From an uncultured Eubacteriales bacterium (lineage in GTDB: Bacteria; Bacillota; Clostridia; Christensenellales; Aristaeellaceae): DNA of 64,000 nt. The stretch covers positions 124,001-188,000 of the forward strand of contig CACZHW010000001.1 of assembly GCA_902781095.1 (NCBI GenBank), read 5' to 3'. The notes beneath the pieces were generated by a model, which was not told the origin of the DNA, searched no databases, and saw only the letters and a list, made by a program, of their open reading frames with translations. Positions 51,790-61,263 of this stretch are shown in pieces; position 1 is the stretch's first letter; each line of letters starts with the position of its first letter. The position numbers were made by a program, and so were the translations under genes.

Positions 51790-53005
51790 GGCTCTCCATA
51801 TACCGCATCATCCCGGCGGCCGCGTTCTTCGCGTCGTTTACCGCATGCACCACCGTCAGCGAGCCGTGCACCACGTCGCCTGCGGCGAAGACGCCGGGTC
51901 TGGTCGTCATGTTCTCCCCGTCGATGATCAAAAGGCCGCGCTCGTTGGCCTCCAGCCCGTGGGTCGTGCTCACCAGCTTGTCCTTCGGGTGCTGGTTGAT
52001 GGCGATGATGGTCGTATCGGCGCGGACGAGCTCGTCCTCTCCTTCCACGCCCACGGGGCGGCCGGCCTCGTTGAGCACCGAGTTTTTGAAGACCGGTCCC
52101 TCCGGTGTGATCCGCTGGATGGACTTGCCGAAGATGAACTCGGCGCCGTCCAGCCTGGCGTACTCCATCTCGTGCGGGCTGGCCGGCGACTTGTTGCCCC
52201 GCTGGAAGAGCATCACGCGCTGCGCGCCGTGGCGGAAGGCCGTGCGGGCCACGTCCATGGCCACGTTGCCCATGCCGATGACGGCGACGGTCTGCCCGAT
52301 GGCGTAGCTGACCGGCCGGGCCAGGTAGCTGATGCCGAAATGCACGTTCGCCAGCGTCTCGCCTTCGATGCCCAGCGTGGAGGGGCGCCACACGCCGGTC
52401 GCGATGAACACCGACTTGTAGCCGTCGCGGAAGAGGTTGTCGATCATGAGGTCTCCGCCCATGACGACGTGCGGGCGGATGTGCACGCCCAGCTCCAGCA
52501 GCCGCGCCTTGTAGCGGTCGATGATCGTCTTGGGCAGGCGGAAATCGGGGATGCCGTACTGCATCATGCCGCCGATTTTGTCCTTCTCTTCGAAGATCGT
52601 AACCCCGTAGCCGTTCCAGGCCAGGATGAAGGCCGCCGTCAGGCCCGCAGGGCCGCTGCCGATCACCGCTGCGTTTTTGCCGTTGTACGGCAGCGCGCCT
52701 TCCGTCGTCATGCGGTCCAGATAGGCGTCGGAGATGAACCGCTCGATCTCGTAGAAGTGCACGGGCTGATCCTTGCGCCCCAGGACGCAGTGGCCGGCGC
52801 ACTGGGCCATGTGGTCGCAGACCATTGCGCAGACCAACGACATCGGGTTGTTTTCAAACAGCAGTTTCCCGGCCTCCATCAGCCTGTTCTCTTTAAAGAG
52901 CGCGATGGCCTGGGGGATGGGCGTATGCGCCGGGCAGCCTTCCCGGCACAGGGGCTTTTTGCACTGCAGGCAGCGGTTGGCCTCGTTGGTGATTCGCAGA
53001 GCCAT
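51782..53005 (-). CDS. Orphan NfnB/GltD-like FAD and Fe-S oxidoreductase
   Basis: 407 residues, shorter than NfnB (479) at 5027. Two [4Fe-4S] cysteine sets are present: C12, C15, C20, C24 and C59, C63, C69, C73. FAD motif GSGPAG (116-121) and a second dinucleotide motif, GMGNVAMDVAR. No NfnA or GltB partner lies nearby. GAAGGAGG precedes the ATG. It sits between garD and the DUF362 gene, so it probably passes electrons from NAD(P)H to an unknown step of the aldarate module. A glutamate synthase role is unlikely. Confidence 0.85.
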   Translation of the reverse strand: MALRITNEANRCLQCKKPLCREGCPAHTPIPQAIALFKENRLMEAGKLLFENNPMSLVCAMVCDHMAQCAGHCVLGRKDQPVHFYEIERFISDAYLDRMTTEGALPYNGKNAAVIGSGPAGLTAAFILAWNGYGVTIFEEKDKIGGMMQYGIPDFRLPKTIIDRYKARLLELGVHIRPHVVMGGDLMIDNLFRDGYKSVFIATGVWRPSTLGIEGETLANVHFGISYLARPVSYAIGQTVAVIGMGNVAMDVARTAFRHGAQRVMLFQRGNKSPASPHEMEYARLDGAEFIFGKSIQRITPEGPVFKNSVLNEAGRPVGVEGEDELVRADTTIIAINQHPKDKLVSTTHGLEANERGLLIIDGENMTTRPGVFAAGDVVHGSLTVVHAVNDAKNAAAGMMRYMESHE

Positions 53006-53042
53006 GGGGTTCGACCTCCTTCAGTCAGACGATGCGTATGGG

Positions 53043-54554
53043 TCAGGTAATGGGCGCGGGGTTGAAGATGCACAGGTAGTTGTGCATCCGGTACTTCTCG
53101 GCAAACGGCTGGTCCTTGCCGCTGGCGCAGGCGATGATCTTGTTGAAGATTTCGGTGCCCACCTCTTCGATGGTCTTCTCGCCGGTCGCCACCGCACCCG
53201 CGCTGATGTCGATGATGTCCGGCCACTGCTCCTTCAGTTCGTTGCGGGAGCAGACTTTGATGACGGGCACGGCCGCCAGGTTGTAGGGCGTCCCGCGGCC
53301 GGTCATGAAGACCTGCAGGCCGATGCCGCTGGCCATCTGGCAGGGGCCGCAGACGATGTCGCTGGCCGGGGTGGCCGCGAAGATCTCGCCGTGTTTAGTC
53401 GGCCGCTCGGCCGGGGAGAGCACCTCCACGATGGGCGAGGTACCCGACTTGGCGATGCTGCCCATCGCCTTTTCCACGATGTTGGAAAGGCCGCCCTTCT
53501 TGTTGCCCGGCGTGGGGTTGGCGCTGCGGTCCACGTTGGCTTCCGCCAGGTAGTTGTCGTACCAGCGCATCTCGGCGGCCAGCTTGTCGCGCACCTCCGC
53601 GCTCACGCAGCGCTCGGCGATGAAATGGACGCCGTCGCGGACCTCCGTAACCTCGGAGAAGAGCACCGTGCCGCCGCCGCGGACCAGCATATCGGCCGCG
53701 TAGCCGGCGCTGGGGTTGGCCGATACGCCGGAGAAAGCGTCGCTGCCGCCGCACTGCATGCCGATCAGCAGCTCGGAGAGCGGCAGCTCTTCGCGCCTGC
53801 GCTCGTTTAAGATCTTCAGCTTCTTCTCCGCCATCTCCAGGATCGCGTTCATGCAGCCCTCAAAGCCGTGGCATTCCTGCAGCACGATCACGTTCTCCGG
53901 CGTGTTGTTCTCCGGGCCGACCAGCATGTCCGCCGTCAGCTTCTCGCAGCCGAGGGACACCACCATCAGCTGCCCGCCGAAATTCGGGTGGTGGCAGATG
54001 TTGCGCAGCGCGCGGATCGGCACCTTGGCCTCCGGCGCGTTGATCGCCACGCCGCAACCGTAGGCGTGGTTGATGGCGACCACGTCGTCCACGTGCGGGT
54101 ACTTGGGCAGGAGTTCCCTGCGGATGCGCTCCAGCGCCACGTTCAGCGTGCCTTCCACGCACTGCACGGTGGTCTGGATGCCCAGCATGTTGCGGGTCCC
54201 GGCGTAGCCGCCCTCCGGATTGCGGTAGCCCAGCCAGGTCTTCACCGGCGGCTCCGGCAGGTCCGTGCGGATGTTGACGCCCCAGGGCATGTCGTCCAGG
54301 CTCGGCGGGACGGGGAGGCGCAGCATGTGCTCGTTGATCCACTGGCCCTTGGCGATCGGGTCGATGGCGTATCCCAGGGTGACGCCGTAGCGCACGATCG
54401 CGCCGCCCGCCGGAATATCCTGCAGCGCGATCTTGTGGGCCTGCGGAATATCGGAGAGCGTCACCACGCCCGGCAGGATCTCGGTGCCTGCGGGCAGCTC
54501 CTTCACGGCGATGGCGACGTTGTCTTCGGGTTTGATTTTGACACAGGTACGCAT
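53043..54554 (-). CDS. garD: UxaA-family dehydratase, probable galactarate dehydratase
   Basis: 503 residues. N-terminal SAF-like domain (NVAIAVKELPAGTEI), then the dehydratase body with GYRNPEGGYAGTRNMLGI, HAYGCGVAI and LQECHGFEG. It removes water from meso-galactarate to give 5-keto-4-deoxyglucarate. Altronate dehydratase (UxaA) is the other option in this family; the neighbouring gudD and garR favour galactarate. An in-operon hairpin (54573-54597) lies before it. Confidence 0.85.
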   Translation of the reverse strand: MRTCVKIKPEDNVAIAVKELPAGTEILPGVVTLSDIPQAHKIALQDIPAGGAIVRYGVTLGYAIDPIAKGQWINEHMLRLPVPPSLDDMPWGVNIRTDLPEPPVKTWLGYRNPEGGYAGTRNMLGIQTTVQCVEGTLNVALERIRRELLPKYPHVDDVVAINHAYGCGVAINAPEAKVPIRALRNICHHPNFGGQLMVVSLGCEKLTADMLVGPENNTPENVIVLQECHGFEGCMNAILEMAEKKLKILNERRREELPLSELLIGMQCGGSDAFSGVSANPSAGYAADMLVRGGGTVLFSEVTEVRDGVHFIAERCVSAEVRDKLAAEMRWYDNYLAEANVDRSANPTPGNKKGGLSNIVEKAMGSIAKSGTSPIVEVLSPAERPTKHGEIFAATPASDIVCGPCQMASGIGLQVFMTGRGTPYNLAAVPVIKVCSRNELKEQWPDIIDISAGAVATGEKTIEEVGTEIFNKIIACASGKDQPFAEKYRMHNYLCIFNPAPIT

Positions 54555-54572
54555 AAGCTTACTCCTTGAAAG

Positions 54573-54597
54573 GCCGGCCGGTGTTTACCCGGCCGGC
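54573..54597 (-). other. Intra-operon hairpin between gudD and garD
   Basis: GCCGGCCG (54573-54580) / CGGCCGGC (54590-54597), 8-bp GC stem just after the gudD stop, without a long T run. Possible mRNA processing or partial attenuation site. A similar one (57127-57150, stem GGGCG-A-AGCC with a CGAA loop) lies between glxK and garR. Confidence 0.5.
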
Positions 54598-54607
54598 GCT
54601 ATTTGGT

Positions 54608-55936
54608 TTACCTCACGAGGCAGGGTTTTTTGTTGTCAAACTTCCAGCCCGGGATCAGGTACTGCATGCCCTTGGCGTCGTCGCGCGCGCCCAGGCAGTT
54701 CTCAAGGTACACGCGGTTGGCCTTCTTCACCTGCTCCAGGTCCACGTCGATGCCGAGGCCCGGCTTCTTCGGCAGGTCGATGCAGCCGTCCACGATCTGC
54801 ATGGGCTCCACGGTCAGGCGCTCGCGGCCCTCCTGCCAGATCCAGTGCGTGTCGATGCCGTTCATCTTTCCGGGGATGGCGGCAGCGCACTGCACGACCA
54901 TGGCCAGCGAGATGTCGAAGTGGTTGTTGCTGTGGCAGCCCCACATCAGGCCGAAGTCGTTGCACAGCTGGCCCACGCGGACGGAGCCGTTCATCGTCCA
55001 GAAGTGCGGGTCGGCCAGCGGGATATCCACGCTCTGCAGCGCGATGGTGTGGCACATCTGCCGCCAGTCGGTGTTGATCATGTTCGTGGCGGTGGGCATC
55101 ATCGTCGCCTTGCGGAATTCCGCCATCACCTCGCGTCCGGAGAAGCCGTCCTCCGTACCGCAGGGATCTTCCATGTACGCCAGGACCTTCTTGAGGTCGG
55201 GCGCCACTTCCAGCGCTTCCTTCAGGCTCCAGCAGCCGTTGGGATCCAGGTCCACGCGGGCGTTCGGGAAGGCCTTCTTGATCGCCGTGACGGCCTTGAC
55301 CTCCTCCTTCGGCGCGAGCACGCCGCCCTTGAGCTTGAAGTCCTCGAAGCCGTACTTTTCGACGGTGGCCTTCGCCAGCTCCACGATGGCGTCCGGGGTC
55401 AGCGCCTCCTCGTTGCGCAGGCGGTACCATGCACAGGGGCTGTCCTCCTCGCTCATGTAGGGCAGGTCGGTCTTCTTGCGGTCACCGATGTAGAACAGGT
55501 AACTGAGGAAGCGCACCCGGTCGCGCTGGATGCCGTCGCCCATCAGGGCTGCGGCGGGCACCTCCAGGTACTTGCCCAGCAGGTCCAGCAGCGGCGCTTC
55601 GATCGCCGTCACCACATGCACGCCGGTGCGCAGGTCAAAGGTCTGCAGGCCGCGGACGTCGTCCTTGATGTTGGTGTTCAGCCACGCGCGCACCTTGTTC
55701 AGCGTGCCCTTGTAATCGGAGATCGGCGTATCCAGCACCAGCGGCTTCACGTCCTCCAGGGCCTTGGTGATCTTCTGGCCGCCGGGAACCTCGCCCACGC
55801 CCAGGTTGCCGGTGCTGTCCTCCAGCACCACCACGTTGCGGGTGAAATAGGGGGCGTGCGCGCCGGAGAGGTTCAGTTCCATGCTGTCATGGCCCGCTAC
55901 CGGGTAGACATCCATTTTGACAATCTTCGGGATCAT
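54608..55936 (-). CDS. gudD: Glucarate dehydratase
   Basis: 442 residues, enolase superfamily (mandelate racemase group). It dehydrates D-glucarate to 5-keto-4-deoxyglucarate. FKLKGG with the catalytic lysine, DLDPNGCW and EDPCG metal ligands, and SNNHFDIS with the catalytic histidine are all present. ATG 55936 was chosen because GGAGG is 9 nt upstream; ATG 55945 is glued to that site. It lies 19 nt after glxK. Confidence 0.96.
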   Translation of the reverse strand: MIPKIVKMDVYPVAGHDSMELNLSGAHAPYFTRNVVVLEDSTGNLGVGEVPGGQKITKALEDVKPLVLDTPISDYKGTLNKVRAWLNTNIKDDVRGLQTFDLRTGVHVVTAIEAPLLDLLGKYLEVPAAALMGDGIQRDRVRFLSYLFYIGDRKKTDLPYMSEEDSPCAWYRLRNEEALTPDAIVELAKATVEKYGFEDFKLKGGVLAPKEEVKAVTAIKKAFPNARVDLDPNGCWSLKEALEVAPDLKKVLAYMEDPCGTEDGFSGREVMAEFRKATMMPTATNMINTDWRQMCHTIALQSVDIPLADPHFWTMNGSVRVGQLCNDFGLMWGCHSNNHFDISLAMVVQCAAAIPGKMNGIDTHWIWQEGRERLTVEPMQIVDGCIDLPKKPGLGIDVDLEQVKKANRVYLENCLGARDDAKGMQYLIPGWKFDNKKPCLVR

Positions 55937-55955
55937 TGGAATCATCCTCCACTTC

Positions 55956-57101
55956 TCATTTGGTCAGGAGCGTGCCGATGCGGATCGCCCGCAGGAGCCT
56001 CTCCGCTGCGTACTCGTACAGCGCCGGGGCGTCGGTCATGGCCTTCTCCAGGCTCATGGGGCCGGATACGGTGGTCATGATCGTGCTCTCGCACAAATCG
56101 AACAGGCCTTCCGCACCGTCGCCGATGCCGCCCACGATCGCCGCGACCGGGATGTTCTTTGCGGCGCAGCGCTTCGCCACGCCGACCGGGACCTTGCCGA
56201 AGCGCACGCTCTGTCCGTCAATCCGGCCTTCGCCGGTGACGGCCAGGGTGACCCCCTCCAGCTTGCTTTCAAAGTCCACCGCGTCCAGCACGGCGTCGAT
56301 GCCGCTCTTCAGCTGCGCGCCCAGCACGCCGCCCAGCGCGGCGCCCAGTCCGCCCGCGGCACCAGCGCCGGGGAAGGCTGCGATGTCCCTGCCGACGGCG
56401 CGCTCCACGACGCCGGCAAAGTGCGCCATGCCCGCTTCCAGCTCGTCGCGGATTTCAGGCGTCGCGCCCTTCTGGGGCCCGTAAATAAACGTCGCGCCGT
56501 TTTCGCCGAGCAGCGGGTTGGTCACGTCGCAGATGACGGTGATCCGGCATTCCTTCAGCTCGGGCAGAAGGCCGCCAAAGTCGGCCTCCGCGACATTTGC
56601 CATCTCGCCGCCCACGGGCCGGACCGCGTTGCCGTCCTTGTCCGTGAACTTCGCGCCCAGGGCCTGCAGCATGCCCAGCCCGCCGTCGTTGGTGGCGCTG
56701 CCGCCGATGCCGATGAGGATGCTCCTGGCACCCGCACGCAGCGCGGCGGCGATCATCTCCCCCGTTCCGTAACTGGTCGCCTTGCGGGGATCTTTCCCGT
56801 CCGCCGGCACGTACGGCAGGCCGCTGGCCTGGGCCATCTCCATGACGGCGGTCCCGTCGGAGAGAAGCCCCCACGTGGCCGTCTCCGGCTCGAAGAGCGG
56901 GCCGGTGACCTTCGTCGTCATGCGCTGCCCGCCCATGGCCCGCAGCAGCGCGTCCACGGTGCCCTCGCCGCCGTCGGCCACGGGCACGGAAACGGTTTGG
57001 GTGCCGGGGAAGATCCGCTCGGTCACCCGCTCCAGAATGTCGCAGCACTCCAGCGCGGAAAGCGAGCCCTTAAAAGAATCGGGGGCAAAGAGGAATTTCA
57101 T
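55956..57101 (-). CDS. glxK: Glycerate 2-kinase
   Basis: 381 residues, GarK/GlxK family. Phosphorylates D-glycerate to 2-phosphoglycerate, the last step of the aldarate route. It opens [16 protein letters not shown] and shows [21 protein letters not shown] and [22 protein letters not shown] precedes the ATG. Between garR and gudD in the operon. Confidence 0.94.
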   Translation of the reverse strand: MKFLFAPDSFKGSLSALECCDILERVTERIFPGTQTVSVPVADGGEGTVDALLRAMGGQRMTTKVTGPLFEPETATWGLLSDGTAVMEMAQASGLPYVPADGKDPRKATSYGTGEMIAAALRAGARSILIGIGGSATNDGGLGMLQALGAKFTDKDGNAVRPVGGEMANVAEADFGGLLPELKECRITVICDVTNPLLGENGATFIYGPQKGATPEIRDELEAGMAHFAGVVERAVGRDIAAFPGAGAAGGLGAALGGVLGAQLKSGIDAVLDAVDFESKLEGVTLAVTGEGRIDGQSVRFGKVPVGVAKRCAAKNIPVAAIVGGIGDGAEGLFDLCESTIMTTVSGPMSLEKAMTDAPALYEYAAERLLRAIRIGTLLTK

Positions 57102-57164
57102 GGTTCTTCTCCTGCTGTTTCAGTCAGGGCGAAGCCCGAAGGCTCCGCCCCGTGAAGGTTCTTC

Positions 57165-58049
57165 TCAGTGATGCAGCACTTCGCCGGTGAGCTTCTGATA
57201 GTACTTGAGCAGCGCGCTGTGGTCGCAGCTGCCGTCGCCGTCGTGGTGCAGGATCTTCATCATCTCCAGCACCATCTGGGTCAGCGGGATGGGCGCGTCG
57301 ACGGCCTTGGCGGCGTCCACGACGTTGTTCAGGTCCTTGATGTGCAGGTCGATGCGGAAGCCGGGCTGGAAGTTCTGGTCCATCATCATGGGCGCCTTCG
57401 CGTTCATGACGGTGGAGCCGGCCAGGCCGCCGCGGATGGCCTCGAAGATCTTCTGGGGCTCCACGCCGCACATCTGGCCCATCTGCATGGCTTCCGCCAG
57501 CGCCGCGATGTTGACCGCGACGATCGTCTGGTTGCACAGCTTGGTCACGTTGCCCGCGCCCACGTCGCCGCAGAGGACGACGGAAGAGCCCATGGCCTCC
57601 AGGACGGGCTTGAACTTGTCAAAGAGCTCCTGCTTGCCGCCGACCATGAAGGACAGGGTGCCGTCGATGGCCTTGGGCTGGCCGCCGGAGACGGGCGCGT
57701 CCAGCATCTGGATGCCGCGCTTCTCCAGTTCGGCAGCGATCTCGCGGGAAGCGACCGGGTTGATGGAAGACATGTCGATGAAGGCAGCAGTCTTGGGCAT
57801 CTTGTCAGCCAGCTTGTCGTCCTCCAGCATGACGGACTTCACGTGCGGGCTGTTGGGCAGCATGGTGAGGACAAGATCCACGCCCTCCACGGTCTCGGAA
57901 GAGCTCCCGCAGACGGTGGCGCCGGCGGCCTTCATCTCCTCCAGGGTGGCGGTGTTGCGGTCATAAACGCGGAGCTCGTGGCCCGCCTTGAGCAGGTTCT
58001 TTGCCATTGGCTTGCCCATGATGCCGAGGCCGATAAATGCGATTTTCAT
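57165..58049 (-). CDS. garR: Tartronate semialdehyde reductase (2-hydroxy-3-oxopropionate reductase)
   Basis: 294 residues, beta-hydroxyacid dehydrogenase family. NAD(P) motif GLGIMGKPMAKNL at 7-19, DAPVSGGQPKA (substrate loop, 117-127) and the catalytic lysine in GAGNVTKLCNQ near 170. It reduces tartronate semialdehyde to glycerate. GTAAGGAGG gives a clear start. Followed by glxK, the next enzyme of the route. Confidence 0.94.
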   Translation of the reverse strand: MKIAFIGLGIMGKPMAKNLLKAGHELRVYDRNTATLEEMKAAGATVCGSSSETVEGVDLVLTMLPNSPHVKSVMLEDDKLADKMPKTAAFIDMSSINPVASREIAAELEKRGIQMLDAPVSGGQPKAIDGTLSFMVGGKQELFDKFKPVLEAMGSSVVLCGDVGAGNVTKLCNQTIVAVNIAALAEAMQMGQMCGVEPQKIFEAIRGGLAGSTVMNAKAPMMMDQNFQPGFRIDLHIKDLNNVVDAAKAVDAPIPLTQMVLEMMKILHHDGDGSCDHSALLKYYQKLTGEVLHH

Positions 58050-58105
58050 AGTGGTTTTCCTCCTTACGATTCTCTATGGTTAACTTTATGGGGTCGCTGA
58101 GGGAT

Positions 58106-59026
58106 TTACATCAGCGTCATGATCCAGGTGATGACCGGGACCGTGACGACGCTGAGCAGGGTGGAAACGCTGACGCAGGCGGAGGCAAAGCGGTAATCGC
58201 CGCCGTAACGCTCCGCGATCGCAGCCGTGTTGGAGGCTACGGGCATGGCCAGCAGGATGGTGCAGATGTGCAGGGCCGTGGCCTCGATGCCGAAGGCGCG
58301 CATGATGAGCGCCATCAGCAGCGGGAAGGCGATCAGCCTGAGGAAGGTGATCTTCAGCACGTCCGGATCGACGAGCACGCGCGGGCTCATGGAGCCCATC
58401 GCGGCGCCGATGAGGATCATGGACAGCGGGGCCGTCATGTCTCCCAGACGGGCGATGGCCGTGCCGAACACGCCCGGGATCAGCATCCCCGTCGCCATGA
58501 TGAAGGCGCCGATGTAGACGACGATCACCATGGGATTGAGGAGCACGTTTTTGACCCAGGAGCCCTTCTGCGGCTTGATGAACAGCCCCAGTCCCACCGT
58601 CCACTGCAGGATGCGCGGCGGCAGCAGGTACATGGAGGCCAGAAAGACGCCGGAGGGGCCGAAGACGAGGTTGACGACCGGCAATCCGGCGTTTCCCGCG
58701 TTGGAGAACATGCTGGCGTAGCGCAGCACCTTCTGCCGGTTCTCCGGTTCCCTGCGCCAGAGCCAGCGGCCGATCAGCCCCGTCACTACGCATCCCAGCG
58801 CGCTCATGGCGATGACCAGGAGGCTGGCGCGGAGCTCGTCGGCGTCCGTCGGCTTGTTGAAGGCGTTCAGCACCATCATGGGCATGGCGATATCCATCAG
58901 CAGGCGGACGAGCACCTCCCGGTTGTCGTCCCGGATCATGCGGATCCGGTTGGCGATGAAGCCGACAACCATGTAGAGGAACAGCAGCGCCTGCGAGGAT
59001 ATCATCCGGGAGACGATCTCATTCAA
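58106..59026 (-). CDS. AEC family membrane transporter
   Basis: 306 residues, about ten hydrophobic segments in two inverted halves: LYMVVGFIANRI, NAGNAGLPVVNL, LAMPVASNTAAIAERYGGD. AEC carriers move organic acids, malonate or auxin-like compounds. In this operon it may export or import an aldarate or a degradation product. The start at 59026 is a TTG with AAGGAAGC 11 nt upstream; the first in-frame ATG is at 59005 and would remove seven residues. Confidence 0.85.
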   Translation of the reverse strand: MNEIVSRMISSQALLFLYMVVGFIANRIRMIRDDNREVLVRLLMDIAMPMMVLNAFNKPTDADELRASLLVIAMSALGCVVTGLIGRWLWRREPENRQKVLRYASMFSNAGNAGLPVVNLVFGPSGVFLASMYLLPPRILQWTVGLGLFIKPQKGSWVKNVLLNPMVIVVYIGAFIMATGMLIPGVFGTAIARLGDMTAPLSMILIGAAMGSMSPRVLVDPDVLKITFLRLIAFPLLMALIMRAFGIEATALHICTILLAMPVASNTAAIAERYGGDYRFASACVSVSTLLSVVTVPVITWIMTLM

Positions 59027-59042
59027 GGCCGTTCAGCTTCCT

Positions 59043-59936
59043 TTACAGAAGGCCCATGTCCGTGAGCACGCCGCGCAGCTTCCCGCGCTGCTCCTCGGAG
59101 AGGGGCTGGATGGGCTTTACGCAGTCGCCGCAGTCGTAGCCGATGAGCTTCAGCGCTTCCTTCAGCACGACGGGGAAGGTGCCCATATTGGTCGCGATGC
59201 GCAGCTGGGAGAACTTGAACTGGGCCTCCAGCGCGCCCGCGGCGTCGCCCGCCTTGAACTTGTCGTAGATGTCCGCGGCGATGCGCGGCGCGACGTTGGC
59301 GCAGCTGGCGATGGCGCCGCTGGCGCCGTAGCACAGCGCGGCGTAGATCAGGGTATCCCGGCCCATCATGACGTGGAAGCCTTCCTTGCCGCGGGTGAGG
59401 CGCAGGTACTCCTCCGTGTTGGTCATGTCGCCGGTGGAATCCTTGACGCCGATGATGTTGTCGATCTCCGCCAGCTTGGCGACCGTGGCCGGCTCCACCG
59501 TCACGTTGGTCTTGGGCCGGTTGTTGTAGATGATGATGGGCAGGCTGGTCTCGGACGCGATCTCGCGGTAGTACTCGTAGACCTCGTGCTGGGTCTGGCT
59601 GACGAACATGGGCGTCAGCACGCTGAGCGCGTCAATGCCGCCCACCTTCTCCACGGCCTTGGCGATCTTCGCCGCGCCCGCGGTGGTGATGTCGTTGGCG
59701 CCCGCATAGATGTCCATGCGGCCGGCGACGGCATCCTTGGTGACTTCCAGCATGTGGGCGTAGAAGTCCAGGTCAAAGGCATAGAACTCTCCGGTGGTGC
59801 CGAAGGGGAACACGCCGGCGATGCCGTTGTCGGCGAGGTAGTCAATCAGGCGGCGGTACGCAGCCTCATTGAATTTGCCTTCCGCAGTCAGCGGAGTGAC
59901 GACAGGGACGACGATTCCTTTGGGGGTGAAGCTCAT
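59043..59936 (-). CDS. DapA-family aldolase, probable 5-keto-4-deoxyglucarate aldolase
   Basis: 297 residues. Class I aldolase fold with GTTGE (46-50), the catalytic tyrosine Y137 in IYNNRP and the Schiff-base lysine K165 in GVKDSTGD. Sequence alone cannot separate DHDPS, KDG aldolase and KdgD-type dehydratase. The operon has garR and glxK but no HpcH-type garL, so it should cleave 5-keto-4-deoxyglucarate to pyruvate and tartronate semialdehyde. True DHDPS is unlikely, since no lysine biosynthesis genes are near. Confidence 0.85.
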   Translation of the reverse strand: MSFTPKGIVVPVVTPLTAEGKFNEAAYRRLIDYLADNGIAGVFPFGTTGEFYAFDLDFYAHMLEVTKDAVAGRMDIYAGANDITTAGAAKIAKAVEKVGGIDALSVLTPMFVSQTQHEVYEYYREIASETSLPIIIYNNRPKTNVTVEPATVAKLAEIDNIIGVKDSTGDMTNTEEYLRLTRGKEGFHVMMGRDTLIYAALCYGASGAIASCANVAPRIAADIYDKFKAGDAAGALEAQFKFSQLRIATNMGTFPVVLKEALKLIGYDCGDCVKPIQPLSEEQRGKLRGVLTDMGLL

Positions 59937-59952
59937 GGGGATTTCTCCTTTC

Positions 59953-61263
59953 TTACGCCAGCCACGGGGTGGTCAGCGTGTCGTGCATGTCAAAAGTCAG
60001 CTCCTGCGGCGCGTCCAGCGCGGTCACGCCCGGATACCGGCCCGAAACCACGTCGGCGTAATATGCCTCCGAGAGCATGATCTGGCCGATGTGCAGGCTG
60101 TTGGGGATGCGGATGAGCCGCAGGGTATCCGCGCTGACGCGGTTGCAGGTACGGATGCAGAACTGGATGGCCTCCTTGTCCGTCCACAGCACGGGCGGCA
60201 TCATGGCGGACTTGACGACGGTGGAGGTGAGGCAGTTGGTGTACATGGCGTTCGTGTCGATCTCGTCGTAGATGCGCTTGGTGATGGCGCTGGCCAGCCC
60301 GATGCCCAGGCTGTTGCCGTGGCTCTCCTCCGTGAGGCCCAGGAAGCAGGTGCGTTGCACCTTTACGCCGCCGTGCGCGTACGGGGTGGAAAACGTGCCC
60401 GTGATGTTGGGGTCGACGCCCGTGCCGGAGAAATTCTTGCCGATGCGGTCCACGACCAGCACGTCCCCCTCCCCGACCAGGATGGAGGGCATGTTGGCGA
60501 AGGCGATCTTGAGCAGCTCCGGCTCCCTGTCCAGGATGCGCTCCGGCAGGATGGCCTCGAACATCATCGTCTGGTCGTACGCGTTTTCAAGGCACGGGAT
60601 GGCGAAGAGGATCTTGCCCGTGGAAAGCGTCACCTTCGCCATGGTGGGGATGTTGCGGGCGATGATGTCCATGCCGTCGGAGTGCACCTGCTCGGCGCCC
60701 TTCTGCTTGCCCAGCCCCACCGTCATCATTTTGCAGGGGCCGCTTTCCACAGGCCCGCGGAAGGCGTTGTGTGGCTTTAAGCGGCAGGACAGGATGACGC
60801 CGTCCGCCTCGTAGGCGTTTTTGTCCATATAGACGGGCTTGCCCAGCTCGGAGCGGCCCAGCAGGACAGTCTCCATGCTGCTGCGGATTTCGCAGCCCAT
60901 GGCGTCCTCCGTGATGCCGTAGCCGGCCAGCAGCTGGCGCTGACCTTCCGCCGTCGCGCCGCCGTGGCTGCCCATGGCCGGCACGATGAAGGGCGTAGCG
61001 CCGCGGGACTTTACAAAGTTTACCACGGAGCGCGTAATGATGTCCACGTTGCGGATGCCGCGGCTGCCGGCGGTGATGGCCACGCGCATGCCCGGCTTTA
61101 CGCGTTCCGCCGCGCCGGCGCGCCGGATCTCGGCGAAGATCTCCTTTTCGATGTCTTCGGGCTCGATATGCCGGTCCGGGAAGCGCTGCCGCGCGTGGAA
61201 CGCCCTGGGCAGCGGTACGTCCCTGAGCAGCCGGGACACGGTTCCGTCATTTCGCAGGATCAT
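59953..61263 (-). CDS. LarA-like nickel-pincer cofactor isomerase (DUF2088)
   Basis: 436 residues. Four LarA-type residues are in place with the family spacing: H100 (MGSHGGATAEG), H165 (LKPHNAF), K178 (GPCKMM, which would bind the cofactor) and H194 (EQVHSDG). Family members racemise or epimerise alpha-hydroxy acids with a nickel-pincer nucleotide. Inside an aldarate operon it is likely an aldarate or gluconate-type epimerase. The LarB, LarC and LarE cofactor enzymes are not in the window. Overlaps rpoN by ATGA. Confidence 0.8.
   Translation of the reverse strand: MILRNDGTVSRLLRDVPLPRAFHARQRFPDRHIEPEDIEKEIFAEIRRAGAAERVKPGMRVAITAGSRGIRNVDIITRSVVNFVKSRGATPFIVPAMGSHGGATAEGQRQLLAGYGITEDAMGCEIRSSMETVLLGRSELGKPVYMDKNAYEADGVILSCRLKPHNAFRGPVESGPCKMMTVGLGKQKGAEQVHSDGMDIIARNIPTMAKVTLSTGKILFAIPCLENAYDQTMMFEAILPERILDREPELLKIAFANMPSILVGEGDVLVVDRIGKNFSGTGVDPNITGTFSTPYAHGGVKVQRTCFLGLTEESHGNSLGIGLASAITKRIYDEIDTNAMYTNCLTSTVVKSAMMPPVLWTDKEAIQFCIRTCNRVSADTLRLIRIPNSLHIGQIMLSEAYYADVVSGRYPGVTALDAPQELTFDMHDTLTTPWLA

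Noticed and set aside
51782..53005. Glutamate synthase small subunit
   Set aside because: No large subunit in the window and the context is aldarate catabolism.
59043..59936. dapA for lysine biosynthesis
   Set aside because: No other lysine biosynthesis genes here, and the neighbours require an aldarate-pathway aldolase.
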